Source: Thiobacillus sp.
GTDB taxonomy: Bacteria > Pseudomonadota > Gammaproteobacteria > Burkholderiales > Thiobacillaceae
Assembly: GCA_020216925.1 (NCBI GenBank)
Contig: JAIWOL010000183.1
Coordinates: 1 to 5,897 of the forward strand
DNA length: 5,897 bases
Reading direction: 5' to 3'
Numbering within the stretch: position 1 is the stretch's first letter; the number at the start of each line of letters is the position of its first letter. Positions 1 through 5,897 of the stretch are shown here, one piece after another. A program made the position numbers and the translations under genes. The notes beneath the pieces were generated by a model. That model made no database searches. It worked only from the letters and a program-made list of their open reading frames with translations, and had not been told where the DNA came from.

Positions 1-350
1 GCCTGCGCCGCCTGGCGTGCGCGCGCGGCGGCACTGCCGGCGGCCGCGGCCCGCTCGGCAAGATCGACCGGATCGAGCTCGGCGAGCAGCTGGCCGCGCG
101 CGACACGGTCGCCCTGGTCGACTGACACACGCAGCAACCGACCGGCCTGGATCGGCCCGACCGCATAGGCATGGCGCGCCTCCACCGTGCCGATGCCGTA
201 CACCTCGGGATGCAGATCGGCCGTTTCCGCTGCGGCGGTTTCCACGCCTACCGGCGCGAGTGGGCCCCGGGTCGTCAGCAGCCAGACGAAAGCGCCGGCG
301 AAACCCAGCAGGCCGGCAACCAGAACCAGTGATCGGACACGCGGTTTCAT
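1..350 (-). CDS. Periplasmic adaptor (membrane-fusion) subunit of an efflux system, HlyD/RND-adaptor type, 3' part missing
   Basis: The first 116 residues of a leftward gene are visible and the rest lies beyond the window. Residues 1-7 are basic (MKPRVRS). Residues 8-25 form one hydrophobic segment (LVLVAGLLGFAGAFVWLL), a membrane anchor or uncleaved signal. At about 50-93 there is a typical first half of a lipoyl-like domain, including AGRLLRVSVDQGDRVARGQ and then LLAELDP. An Ala/Arg-rich helix starting near residue 95 is the likely beginning of the alpha-hairpin. By family, such proteins join an inner-membrane RND or ABC exporter to an outer-membrane channel; the pump partner would be encoded further left and is not seen. 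The start lies 10 bp after the cytochrome stop codon, and a GAGGG ribosome-binding sequence overlaps that stop, so the two are probably cotranslated. Adaptor identity is fairly sure; substrate and transporter class are unknown. Confidence 0.8.
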   Translation of the reverse strand, partial: MKPRVRSLVLVAGLLGFAGAFVWLLTTRGPLAPVGVETAAAETADLHPEVYGIGTVEARHAYAVGPIQAGRLLRVSVDQGDRVARGQLLAELDPVDLAERAAAAGSAAARARQAAQ

Positions 351-360
351 GCGCGCGCCC

Positions 361-837
361 TCAGCGTCCAGCCCGTGCGGGGGACGGACGGATCTGGTAG
401 CGGGCGTGACAGGCCACGCATTTGTGCAGGGTGCCTGACAGTTGATTCAGGCTGTAGCTGACATCTCCGAGGCTGTCGGCGTCGAGCGCGATCTGGTCGA
501 AGTCGCGGTGGACCTCCGCGCCACGTTGTCGGAATTCCATCGGCAGTTTCTCGCGTAGCGAGGGGGGTACGTCGACCGCCATGCGGATACCCAGGCGGCG
601 CGCCGCCTGGGCGGTGCCGGCCATGTCGTTGCGGGCGAGCGCGCCGGCCATTTCCCCCACGCCGGACAGGAACAGGTGCATCTCCTGCAGCACGGCGGCA
701 CGTTCGGCGGGTGTGAGATGAAGCGCGGTCCGGGCGTCGGGGTCTGGCGTCGCGGTGGGCCGGGCGTCCTGCGCATGGCTGGCGCCAAGCCCTGGACAGA
801 ACAGGAGGGCGGTGATGACGGCAGGACGGATATTCAT
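361..837 (-). CDS. Small periplasmic c-type cytochrome, class II (c'/c556)-like, single C-terminal CxxCH
   Basis: A 158-residue protein. Residues 1-22 look like a cleavable Sec signal peptide (hydrophobic core AVITALLFCPGLGASHA, likely cut after Ala22). The mature part is about 136 residues and mostly helix-forming, with one heme-attachment motif, CVACH, at 140-144 near the C-terminus. A late CxxCH in a helical ~130-residue protein is the pattern of class II cytochromes c, a four-helix bundle. Methionines in the first helix (Met53, Met63) could be the sixth heme ligand, as in c556; this is inference. The frame stays open upstream inside tetR, but ATG 837 is chosen for its GGAG sequence 7 bases upstream and the signal peptide that follows. 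The start overlaps the tetR stop (ATGA), a sign of translational coupling. The role is probably electron transfer or redox/ligand sensing in the periplasm; no partner oxidoreductase is visible. Confidence 0.82.
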   Translation of the reverse strand: MNIRPAVITALLFCPGLGASHAQDARPTATPDPDARTALHLTPAERAAVLQEMHLFLSGVGEMAGALARNDMAGTAQAARRLGIRMAVDVPPSLREKLPMEFRQRGAEVHRDFDQIALDADSLGDVSYSLNQLSGTLHKCVACHARYQIRPSPARAGR

Positions 838-1466
838 GATTCTTCTCCAGGCTCGGGGTGCAGGCGGACCGCCTGCAGGTAGACGGGAAAGGTGCGCCGG
901 GCTTCGGCAGCGAGCGTGCGCTGGCCGCGCAGGATGGAGGCCTGCAGCACCAGACCCTGGATCATGCCGATATAGAGCGTGGCCGCCGCGCGCGCATCCA
1001 GCCCCGGACGCGCCAGGCCTTGCGCCTGGGCCGCCTGCAGCAGGCCGGCGACCCGGTCCTCGTAGGCGAGCATGATCTCGGTGATCAGGGTGCGCAGCGC
1101 CGGGCTGCGGCCGTGCAAGTGCTCGGATGTCAGCACGCGCGGAATCGCTGGATGGCCGACGATGAAATCGATGTGGGCGAGGAACATGCGCTCGAGTGCA
1201 TCGAGCGGGTCGCGGCCCTGGGCGGCGGCCTGGCCCAGCACGCTCATCAGGCGTTCGCGCACCCATTGCATCACCGCGAGCCAGATCGCGTCCTTGCTTG
1301 GGAAATGCCGGAAGATGGCGCCCTGCGTCACCCCCATCGCCTGCGCCATGTCCTGGGTGGTAACGTCGTCGACCCCCTGGCGCGCGGCCAGATCCAGCGT
1401 CACGCGGATAATGGCCGCGCGCCGCTCATCTGCGTCCAGGCGTTTGCGTTTGGGGGATTCAGCCAT
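834..1466 (-). CDS. TetR/AcrR-family transcriptional regulator
   Basis: A 210-residue protein of normal TetR-family size. The N-terminal DNA-binding domain covers about residues 12-65. Its helix-turn-helix reads VTTQDMAQAMGVTQGAIFRHF (roughly 36-56), followed by the family-typical PSKDAIW. The remaining ~145 residues are helical and form the ligand-binding/dimer domain, which has no recognisable ligand signature. It is the first gene of a leftward operon with the cytochrome (4-base overlap) and the efflux adaptor. Most likely it represses its own operon and is released by a compound the pump exports; that is inference from context. The ribosome-binding sequence is weak. ATG 1466 is chosen because the charged leader MAESPKRKR and the HTH spacing fit the family, and a promoter-like sequence lies just upstream. 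Confidence 0.9.
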   Translation of the reverse strand: MAESPKRKRLDADERRAAIIRVTLDLAARQGVDDVTTQDMAQAMGVTQGAIFRHFPSKDAIWLAVMQWVRERLMSVLGQAAAQGRDPLDALERMFLAHIDFIVGHPAIPRVLTSEHLHGRSPALRTLITEIMLAYEDRVAGLLQAAQAQGLARPGLDARAAATLYIGMIQGLVLQASILRGQRTLAAEARRTFPVYLQAVRLHPEPGEES

Positions 1467-1498
1467 GCCACCGGCCTATTAGATAGTGATTGATTACA

Positions 1499-1527
1499 AC
1501 CTTACATGGCTGACGCGCGTGCGTCAA
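1499..1527 (-). promoter_or_regulatory. Predicted promoter of the tetR-cytochrome-adaptor operon
   Basis: On the minus strand TTGACG (1527-1522) is followed after exactly 17 bases by TAAGGT (1504-1499). The -35 matches the sigma-70 consensus at 5 of 6 positions. The -10 is weak but keeps its most conserved positions (TA...T). Transcription would start near 1492, about 25 bases before the tetR ATG. The spacing supports it; the weak -10 would suit a regulated promoter. Confidence 0.45.
1511..1526. promoter_or_regulatory. Perfect inverted repeat in the tetR promoter, candidate operator
   Basis: TGACGC and GCGTCA are perfect 6-base arms around a 4-base centre (GCGT). The repeat overlaps the predicted -35 box and lies in the promoter spacer, where a self-repressing TetR protein would be expected to bind. 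It is somewhat short for a TetR operator, and there is no T-run beside it that would make it a terminator of bioA. An alternative operator is the AT-rich stretch 1478-1499, which stands out from its GC-rich surroundings and contains repeated GAT units, but its symmetry is poor. Confidence 0.4.
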
Positions 1528-1546
1528 CGACTTTGGCAAACCGCCA

Positions 1547-2851
1547 TCAGACGTCTGGTCGGTCGAGACAGGCGCACAGCGCGTCGGCGAGCGTGCGCAC
1601 CTCGTCCACCGTCGTCACATACGGCGGCATGACATACACCGTATGGCCGATAGGCCGGAGAAACACGCCCTGCGCCAGCGCGGCGTGGTGGAAACGCGCG
1701 GAAAACCCCGGCCGGGCATCGGCCACGTCAAACGCCCAGATCATGCCGAGATGGCGGAAATGGCGCACCCGTTTGTGAGCGGCTACTTTGTCCAGAAGCC
1801 CAGTGAAAGCCTCGGCCTTGACCCGGTTGGCGGCAATCACCCGGTCTTGCTCGAAGATGTCCAGCACCGCCAGCGCCGCGCGGCAGGCGAGCGGGTTGCC
1901 GGTGTAGGAATGCGAATGCAGAAAACCGCGCGCGGTGTCGTCGCCGTAGAAAGCAGCGTAGACGGCGTCGGTGGTGAACACTGCGGAGAGCGGCAGATAG
2001 CCGCCGGTGATGGCTTTTGACAGACAGATGAAATCCGGGCGGATACCCGCCTGCTCACAGGCGAACAGCGACCCGGTGCGGCCGAAGCCGACGGCGATCT
2101 CGTCGGCGATGAGGTGCACCGCATAGCGGTCGCACAGTTCCCGGGCGCGTTCGAGATAGACCGGGTGGTACATCGCCATGCCCGCCGCGCCCTGCACCAG
2201 CGGCTCGACGATGAAGGCGGCGGTGGTGGCGGCGTATTCGTCCAGATGCGCCTCCAGCGCATCGGCGCAACGTAGCGCAAAAGCCTCGGCGGATTCCCCC
2301 GGCTCGGCCCGGCGCGCGTCCGGCGTCGGCACCTGCGCGGTGTGGCGCAGCAGGGGCGCATAAGTGGATTTGAACAGCGGGATGTCGGTGACCGAGAGCG
2401 CGCCGACAGTCTCGCCATGGTAGGCGTTTTGCAGGCTGAGAAAGCCGTTTTTTTCTGCTTTGCCTGTGTTGCGCCAGTAGTGCGCGCTCATTTTCAGCGC
2501 GATTTCCGTCGCCGAGGCGCCGTCCGACCCATAAAAGGCATGGCCCAGTCCGGTCAGCCTCGCCAGCCGCTCGGACAGTTCAACCACGGGTTCGTGCGTG
2601 GCACCGGCCAGCATCACGTGCTCGATTTTGCCGAGCTGGTCGACCAGGGCGGCATTGATGCGCGGATTGCAATGTCCGAACAAATTGACCCACCAGCTCG
2701 AAACCGCATCCAGATACCGTCGTCCGTCGCTGCCGATGAGCCAGGGCCCCTCGCCCCGCGCGACCGGCAGCGGCGGCGCCGTGTCGAGCTGTTTCATCTG
2801 CGTGCAGGGGTGCCAGACGGCGGTACGCGTGCGCGTCAAAAGTTCATCCAT
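1547..2851 (-). CDS. bioA: Adenosylmethionine-8-amino-7-oxononanoate aminotransferase (DAPA synthase)
   Basis: A 434-residue, full-length PLP-dependent class III aminotransferase (E. coli BioA is 429). It converts KAPA to 7,8-diaminopelargonate in biotin synthesis, classically with S-adenosylmethionine as amino donor. Visible hallmarks are VWHPCTQMK at 12-20, the substrate-site SSWWVNLFGH at 51-60, the PLP-phosphate GSDGASATE at 108-116, Asp250 in LIADEIAVGFGRTG, the Schiff-base Lys279 in CLSKAITGGY, and Arg399 in FLRPIGHTVYVMPPY, the likely carboxylate contact. ATG 2851 is chosen because the mature family sequence starts here; the 31 extra codons upstream would run through the CIRCE operator. 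It lacks a good ribosome-binding sequence. No other bio gene is nearby. It is divergent from groES, and the groESL promoter lies in its leader. No intrinsic terminator is seen after it. Confidence 0.95.
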   Translation of the reverse strand: MDELLTRTRTAVWHPCTQMKQLDTAPPLPVARGEGPWLIGSDGRRYLDAVSSWWVNLFGHCNPRINAALVDQLGKIEHVMLAGATHEPVVELSERLARLTGLGHAFYGSDGASATEIALKMSAHYWRNTGKAEKNGFLSLQNAYHGETVGALSVTDIPLFKSTYAPLLRHTAQVPTPDARRAEPGESAEAFALRCADALEAHLDEYAATTAAFIVEPLVQGAAGMAMYHPVYLERARELCDRYAVHLIADEIAVGFGRTGSLFACEQAGIRPDFICLSKAITGGYLPLSAVFTTDAVYAAFYGDDTARGFLHSHSYTGNPLACRAALAVLDIFEQDRVIAANRVKAEAFTGLLDKVAAHKRVRHFRHLGMIWAFDVADARPGFSARFHHAALAQGVFLRPIGHTVYVMPPYVTTVDEVRTLADALCACLDRPDV

Positions 2852-2868
2852 GGGCTTGAAATTGTCAT
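2836..2868 (-). other. Possible 10-codon leader frame overlapping the bioA start
   Basis: On the minus strand a good ribosome-binding sequence (AGGGG, 2879-2875) stands 6 bases before ATG 2868, which opens a frame MTISSPWMNF ending with TGA at 2838-2836. This frame crosses the bioA start codon in another phase, and bioA itself lacks a comparable ribosome-binding sequence. It could deliver ribosomes to bioA by termination-reinitiation, or be chance. No family support is possible at this length. Confidence 0.2.
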
Positions 2869-2884
2869 CTTGCGCCCCTACTAT
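2855..2884 (+). promoter_or_regulatory. groESL promoter with overlapping sigma-70 and sigma-32-like elements
   Basis: TTGAAA (2856-2861), a 17-base spacer and TACTAT (2879-2884) make a good sigma-70 promoter (5/6 and 4/6 matches). The same bases read as a heat-shock promoter: CTTGAAA (2855-2861), 13 bases, then CCCCTACT (2875-2882), against the RpoH pattern CTTGAAA and CCCCATNT. The start of transcription would fall around 2889-2891, inside the first arm of the CIRCE operator. This leaves a groES leader of about 107 bases. The -35 box is 4 bases from the divergent bioA start codon. Confidence 0.75.
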
Positions 2885-2910
2885 TAGCACTCGCCGGCGA
2901 TGAGTGCTAA
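2884..2910. promoter_or_regulatory. CIRCE element, HrcA repressor operator
   Basis: TTAGCACTC (2884-2892), nine bases, then GAGTGCTAA (2902-2910): an exact match to the CIRCE consensus in both 9-base arms with the canonical N9 spacing. HrcA binds it and represses chaperonin genes until heat or misfolded protein titrates GroEL away from HrcA. It shares its first base with the predicted -10 box and covers the predicted start site, so a bound repressor would block RNA polymerase. Confidence 0.97.
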
Positions 2911-2997
2911 CAACACGGTCGCCGCCTTCCATTTTACCCGCCAAGCGGCATCGTCTGTTTGGCTGTTTGTTTCAACAACGCACTGGAGACCTCTGTC

Positions 2998-3291
2998 ATG
3001 AAAATTCGTCCCCTGCACGACCGTGTCATCGTCAAACGCAAGGAAGAAGAGCGCAAGACTGCTTCCGGCATCGTGATTCCCGATTCCGCCAGCACCGAAA
3101 AACCCGACCAGGGCGAAATCCTCGCCGTGGGCGCGGGCAAGAAGGACGACCAAGGCAAGCTGATTCCCCTGGACGTGAAAGTGGGCGACACCGTGCTGTT
3201 CGGCAAATACGCTGGCCAGACCGTCAAGGTCGATGGCGAGGAACTCCTCGTGATGCGCGAGGAAGACATCATGGGCGTGGTCGAGGCCTGA
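2998..3291 (+). CDS. groES: Co-chaperonin GroES (Hsp10)
   Basis: 97 residues, the usual length. It forms the heptameric lid that closes the GroEL chamber in the cytoplasm. It starts [14 protein letters not shown], the family N-terminus. The mobile loop that docks on GroEL spans about 17-34, with the hydrophobic contact IVI at 25-27. The roof-loop region [10 protein letters not shown] is at 46-54 and the C-terminal strand ends [13 protein letters not shown] 2998 is preceded by GGAG at 2985-2988, 9 bases away; an upstream TTG at 2959 would add 13 residues not found in the family and is rejected. First gene of the heat-shock operon, 46 bp before groEL, controlled by the compound promoter and CIRCE upstream. 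Confidence 0.98.
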   Translation: MKIRPLHDRVIVKRKEEERKTASGIVIPDSASTEKPDQGEILAVGAGKKDDQGKLIPLDVKVGDTVLFGKYAGQTVKVDGEELLVMREEDIMGVVEA

Positions 3292-3334
3292 GCCCCCCCG
3301 TCTCTCAATCGTATTCAAGCATTCTTAGGAGTAG

Positions 3335-4978
<1,644 letters not shown>

Positions 4979-4986
4979 ACGCAGCG

Positions 4987-5033
4987 CCGAGGCACTTGCC
5001 GGCCTCGGGATTGCCGCCCGTCCCCAGGCGGGC
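4987..5033 (+). other. Two GC-rich hairpins in the groEL 3' untranslated region
   Basis: CCGAGGC (4987-4993) pairs with GCCTCGG (5002-5008) around 8 bases. GCCCG (5016-5020) pairs with CGGGC (5029-5033). Neither has a T-run, so they are not intrinsic terminators. They sit between the groEL stop and the real terminator and could protect the message from 3' exonucleases. Confidence 0.4.
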
Positions 5034-5044
5034 CCTGCCACCCC

Positions 5045-5072
5045 AAAGCCCCGCACAAGCGGGGCTTTTTTT
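5045..5072 (+). terminator. Rho-independent terminator of groESL
   Basis: AAAGCCCCGC (5045-5054) and GCGGGGCTTT (5059-5068) are perfect 10-base arms around an ACAA loop, running into seven T (5066-5072). Placed 66 bases after the groEL stop, it closes the operon. Confidence 0.95.
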
Positions 5073-5104
5073 CATCCCGGCAAAGGCGAAAATCCAGTTT
5101 CGTT
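5071..5104. repeat. Degenerate copy of a small dispersed proteobacterial repeat
   Basis: The stretch beginning CATCCCGGCAAAGGCG and continuing AAAATCCAGTTTCG resembles the common short palindromic repeat of the form ATTCCGGCGAAAGCCGGAATCCAG. That repeat yields the familiar false peptides 'PAKAGIQ' and 'WIPAFAGM'; here the frames give PAKAKIQFRF and WIFAFAGM. The right half of the palindrome has decayed, so it no longer folds well. Identification is from memory of the repeat and needs a genome-wide count. Confidence 0.45.
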
Positions 5105-5194
5105 TCCCCCTTGCGGGCCGTGGCGCAGACCCACCGTCCGCGCGCATACGACCAGACTCCGACTCAGCCAGGGCCGCAGAGCGGCGCATTGCGC

Positions 5195-5224
5195 TTGACG
5201 CTGTCGCAGCCCACCCGCTAGAAT
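5195..5224 (+). promoter_or_regulatory. Promoter of the tRNA-Phe gene
   Basis: TTGACG (5195-5200), 18 bases, TAGAAT (5219-5224): 5/6 matches in each box to the sigma-70 consensus. Transcription would start near 5231, a few bases before the tRNA, so the 5' leader is very short. Confidence 0.8.
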
Positions 5225-5238
5225 TCGCCCTCTTTTCT

Positions 5239-5314
5239 GGCCAGTTAGCTCAGTTGGTAGAGCAGCGGATTGAAAATCCGCGTGTCCGTGGTTCGATTCC
5301 GCGACTGGCCACCA
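5239..5314 (+). tRNA. tRNA-Phe (anticodon GAA)
   Basis: 76 bases including an encoded CCA end (5312-5314). Acceptor GGCCAGT (5239-5245) pairs fully with ACTGGCC (5304-5310). The D arm contains GCTC/GAGC. Anticodon stem GCGGA/TCCGC (5265-5269, 5277-5281) encloses the loop TTGAAAA with anticodon GAA at 5272-5274. The variable loop is GTGTC. The T arm CGTGG/CCGCG has loop TTCGATT and one U-G pair. All expected conserved bases are present, so it should be functional. It stands alone, with its own promoter and terminator. Confidence 0.98.
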
Positions 5315-5322
5315 AAATTCAG

Positions 5323-5350
5323 CGCCCAACTGTTCTCAGTTGGGCGTTTT
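5323..5350 (+). terminator. Rho-independent terminator after tRNA-Phe
   Basis: CGCCCAACTG (5323-5332) and CAGTTGGGCG (5337-5346) form a perfect 10-base stem with a TTCT loop, followed by TTTT (5347-5350) and then CATTT. Only 8 bases separate it from the CCA end of the tRNA. Confidence 0.93.
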
Positions 5351-5689
5351 CATTTGTGCTTCCCGCATGACACGCGGGGTTCCCGCACATTCTGCGTGTG
5401 CGACCAGGCTCCTGTGGCCTGGCAGGAACATCCCCGGTTGCCCTCCGTTCCGCCCTCTCTTCTCTCGAAATCGGCGCTAACTTCTTCGCCGTGGCACACG
5501 CACATGGCCTTTTGCGACCATCACTTGCGCGCGTGCCATTGCCATTCGTTGTCGGGTGGGCTTGGAGCAGCGATCCATCACGCCAACACAGCCGTCGCGC
5601 AAGGCATGGAGTACAAGCCTGCGCGTTGCTGCGTGACGACGAGTGCTCCGTAGGCCGCCACCGTCAAGCGCAACAGCTTCATCTCCTCA
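5351..5689. other. Stretch without a recognisable gene
   Basis: About 340 bases after the tRNA terminator. Open frames exist on both strands, but their translations are low-complexity or shift-like (Ser/Arg/Cys/His-rich) with no known motif and no ribosome-binding sequence. Two small hairpins without T-runs are present: CCCGC/GCGGG (5362-5366, 5374-5378) and CCAGGC/GCCTGG (5404-5409, 5417-5422). It may be intergenic DNA or the eroded remains of a gene related to the frame that follows. Confidence 0.5.
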
Positions 5690-5897
5690 ATGGGTGCCAA
5701 GGTGCTCGATAAGAAGCCCGAACTGCTGCCCGCCTTGCTGGTGGGCAGCAAGATTCCTTGGCTCGGCCTGCATGAGAAAGGCGGCACGGTGAGCGGCAAT
5801 TTGCTGATACCGCTGCTGCCCGGGCGCATCGGCCCCAAGCGTTTCAAGGCGGTCATCGATGGCCTGATGCGCTCGGGCAGGCCAATGCCCGCAAGGC
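5690..5897 (+). CDS. Unidentified protein, N-terminal part or pseudogene fragment, open at the right edge
   Basis: From ATG 5690 a frame stays open to the window end for 69 codons and has balanced, protein-like composition, including ELLPALLVGSKIPWLGLHEK, SGNLLIPLLPGRIGP and KRFKAVIDGLMRSGR. I do not recognise the family. No ribosome-binding sequence precedes the ATG. The same frame is open further back to a TAG at 5651-5653, and that upstream part (TVKRNSFISS) also looks protein-like. The true start could therefore be lost, making this the tail of a broken gene. The opposite-strand frame over the same bases is Ser/Pro-rich and less convincing. Confidence 0.4.
   Translation, partial: MGAKVLDKKPELLPALLVGSKIPWLGLHEKGGTVSGNLLIPLLPGRIGPKRFKAVIDGLMRSGRPMPAR

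Noticed and set aside
17..438. Plus-strand frames over the left edge
   Set aside because: Arg/Pro-rich translations opposite the efflux adaptor and cytochrome; no motif.
838..1266. N-terminal extension of the cytochrome frame into tetR
   Set aside because: The added residues are Arg/Pro/Ala-rich noise. The internal ATG has a ribosome-binding sequence and is followed by a signal peptide.
858..1493. 211-codon plus-strand frame opposite the TetR regulator
   Set aside because: Composition (Gln/His/Arg/Ala-rich, no domain) is typical of the antisense of a GC-rich TetR gene, whose own HTH is clear.
2852..2944. Longer bioA start giving 31 extra residues
   Set aside because: It would place coding sequence across the CIRCE operator and groESL promoter, and BioA proteins start near the VWHPCTQM motif.
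5751..5756. GATTCC match to the tRNA-Phe T arm as a possible attachment-site repeat
   Set aside because: Only six bases match; expected by chance.
5578..5856. 92-codon minus-strand frame near the right edge
   Set aside because: Ser/Pro-rich, no ribosome-binding sequence, and the plus-strand frame over the same bases looks more protein-like.

Overview
The window reads as ordinary chromosome from a GC-rich betaproteobacterium. The GroEL and GroES sequences have a betaproteobacterial character, and GC-ending codons dominate throughout. I cannot fix the genus from sequence alone.

Layout. Positions 1-1466 are a leftward operon. A TetR-family regulator comes first and overlaps by ATGA a small periplasmic c-type cytochrome with one CxxCH motif. 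A membrane-fusion (HlyD/RND adaptor) gene follows and runs off the left edge. Positions 1547-2851, also leftward, hold bioA for biotin synthesis. Divergent from bioA, across a 146-bp control region, lies groES-groEL (2998-4978, rightward), closed by a strong intrinsic terminator. Next is a single tRNA-Phe gene (5239-5314) with its own promoter and terminator. The last ~540 bp carry no recognisable gene except an unidentified open frame running off the right edge.

How it works together. The best-supported regulatory feature is the bioA/groES interval. It has a perfect CIRCE operator (the HrcA site) and, immediately before it, a promoter that can be read both as sigma-70 (TTGAAA-N17-TACTAT) and as sigma-32-like (CTTGAAA-N13-CCCCTACT). 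groESL is therefore probably both repressed by HrcA and activated by RpoH. The groESL -35 box ends only a few bases before the bioA start codon. Any bioA transcript starting upstream of CIRCE must be made through that operator and carry it in its leader. The tetR-cytochrome-adaptor group looks like a self-regulated export operon with an unexpected heme protein in it.

I do not see a CRISPR array, a complete mobile element or an obviously new defence or metabolic system. The points most worth a second look are the compound heat-shock/biotin control region, the cytochrome inside an efflux operon, and the unidentified partial frame downstream of tRNA-Phe.
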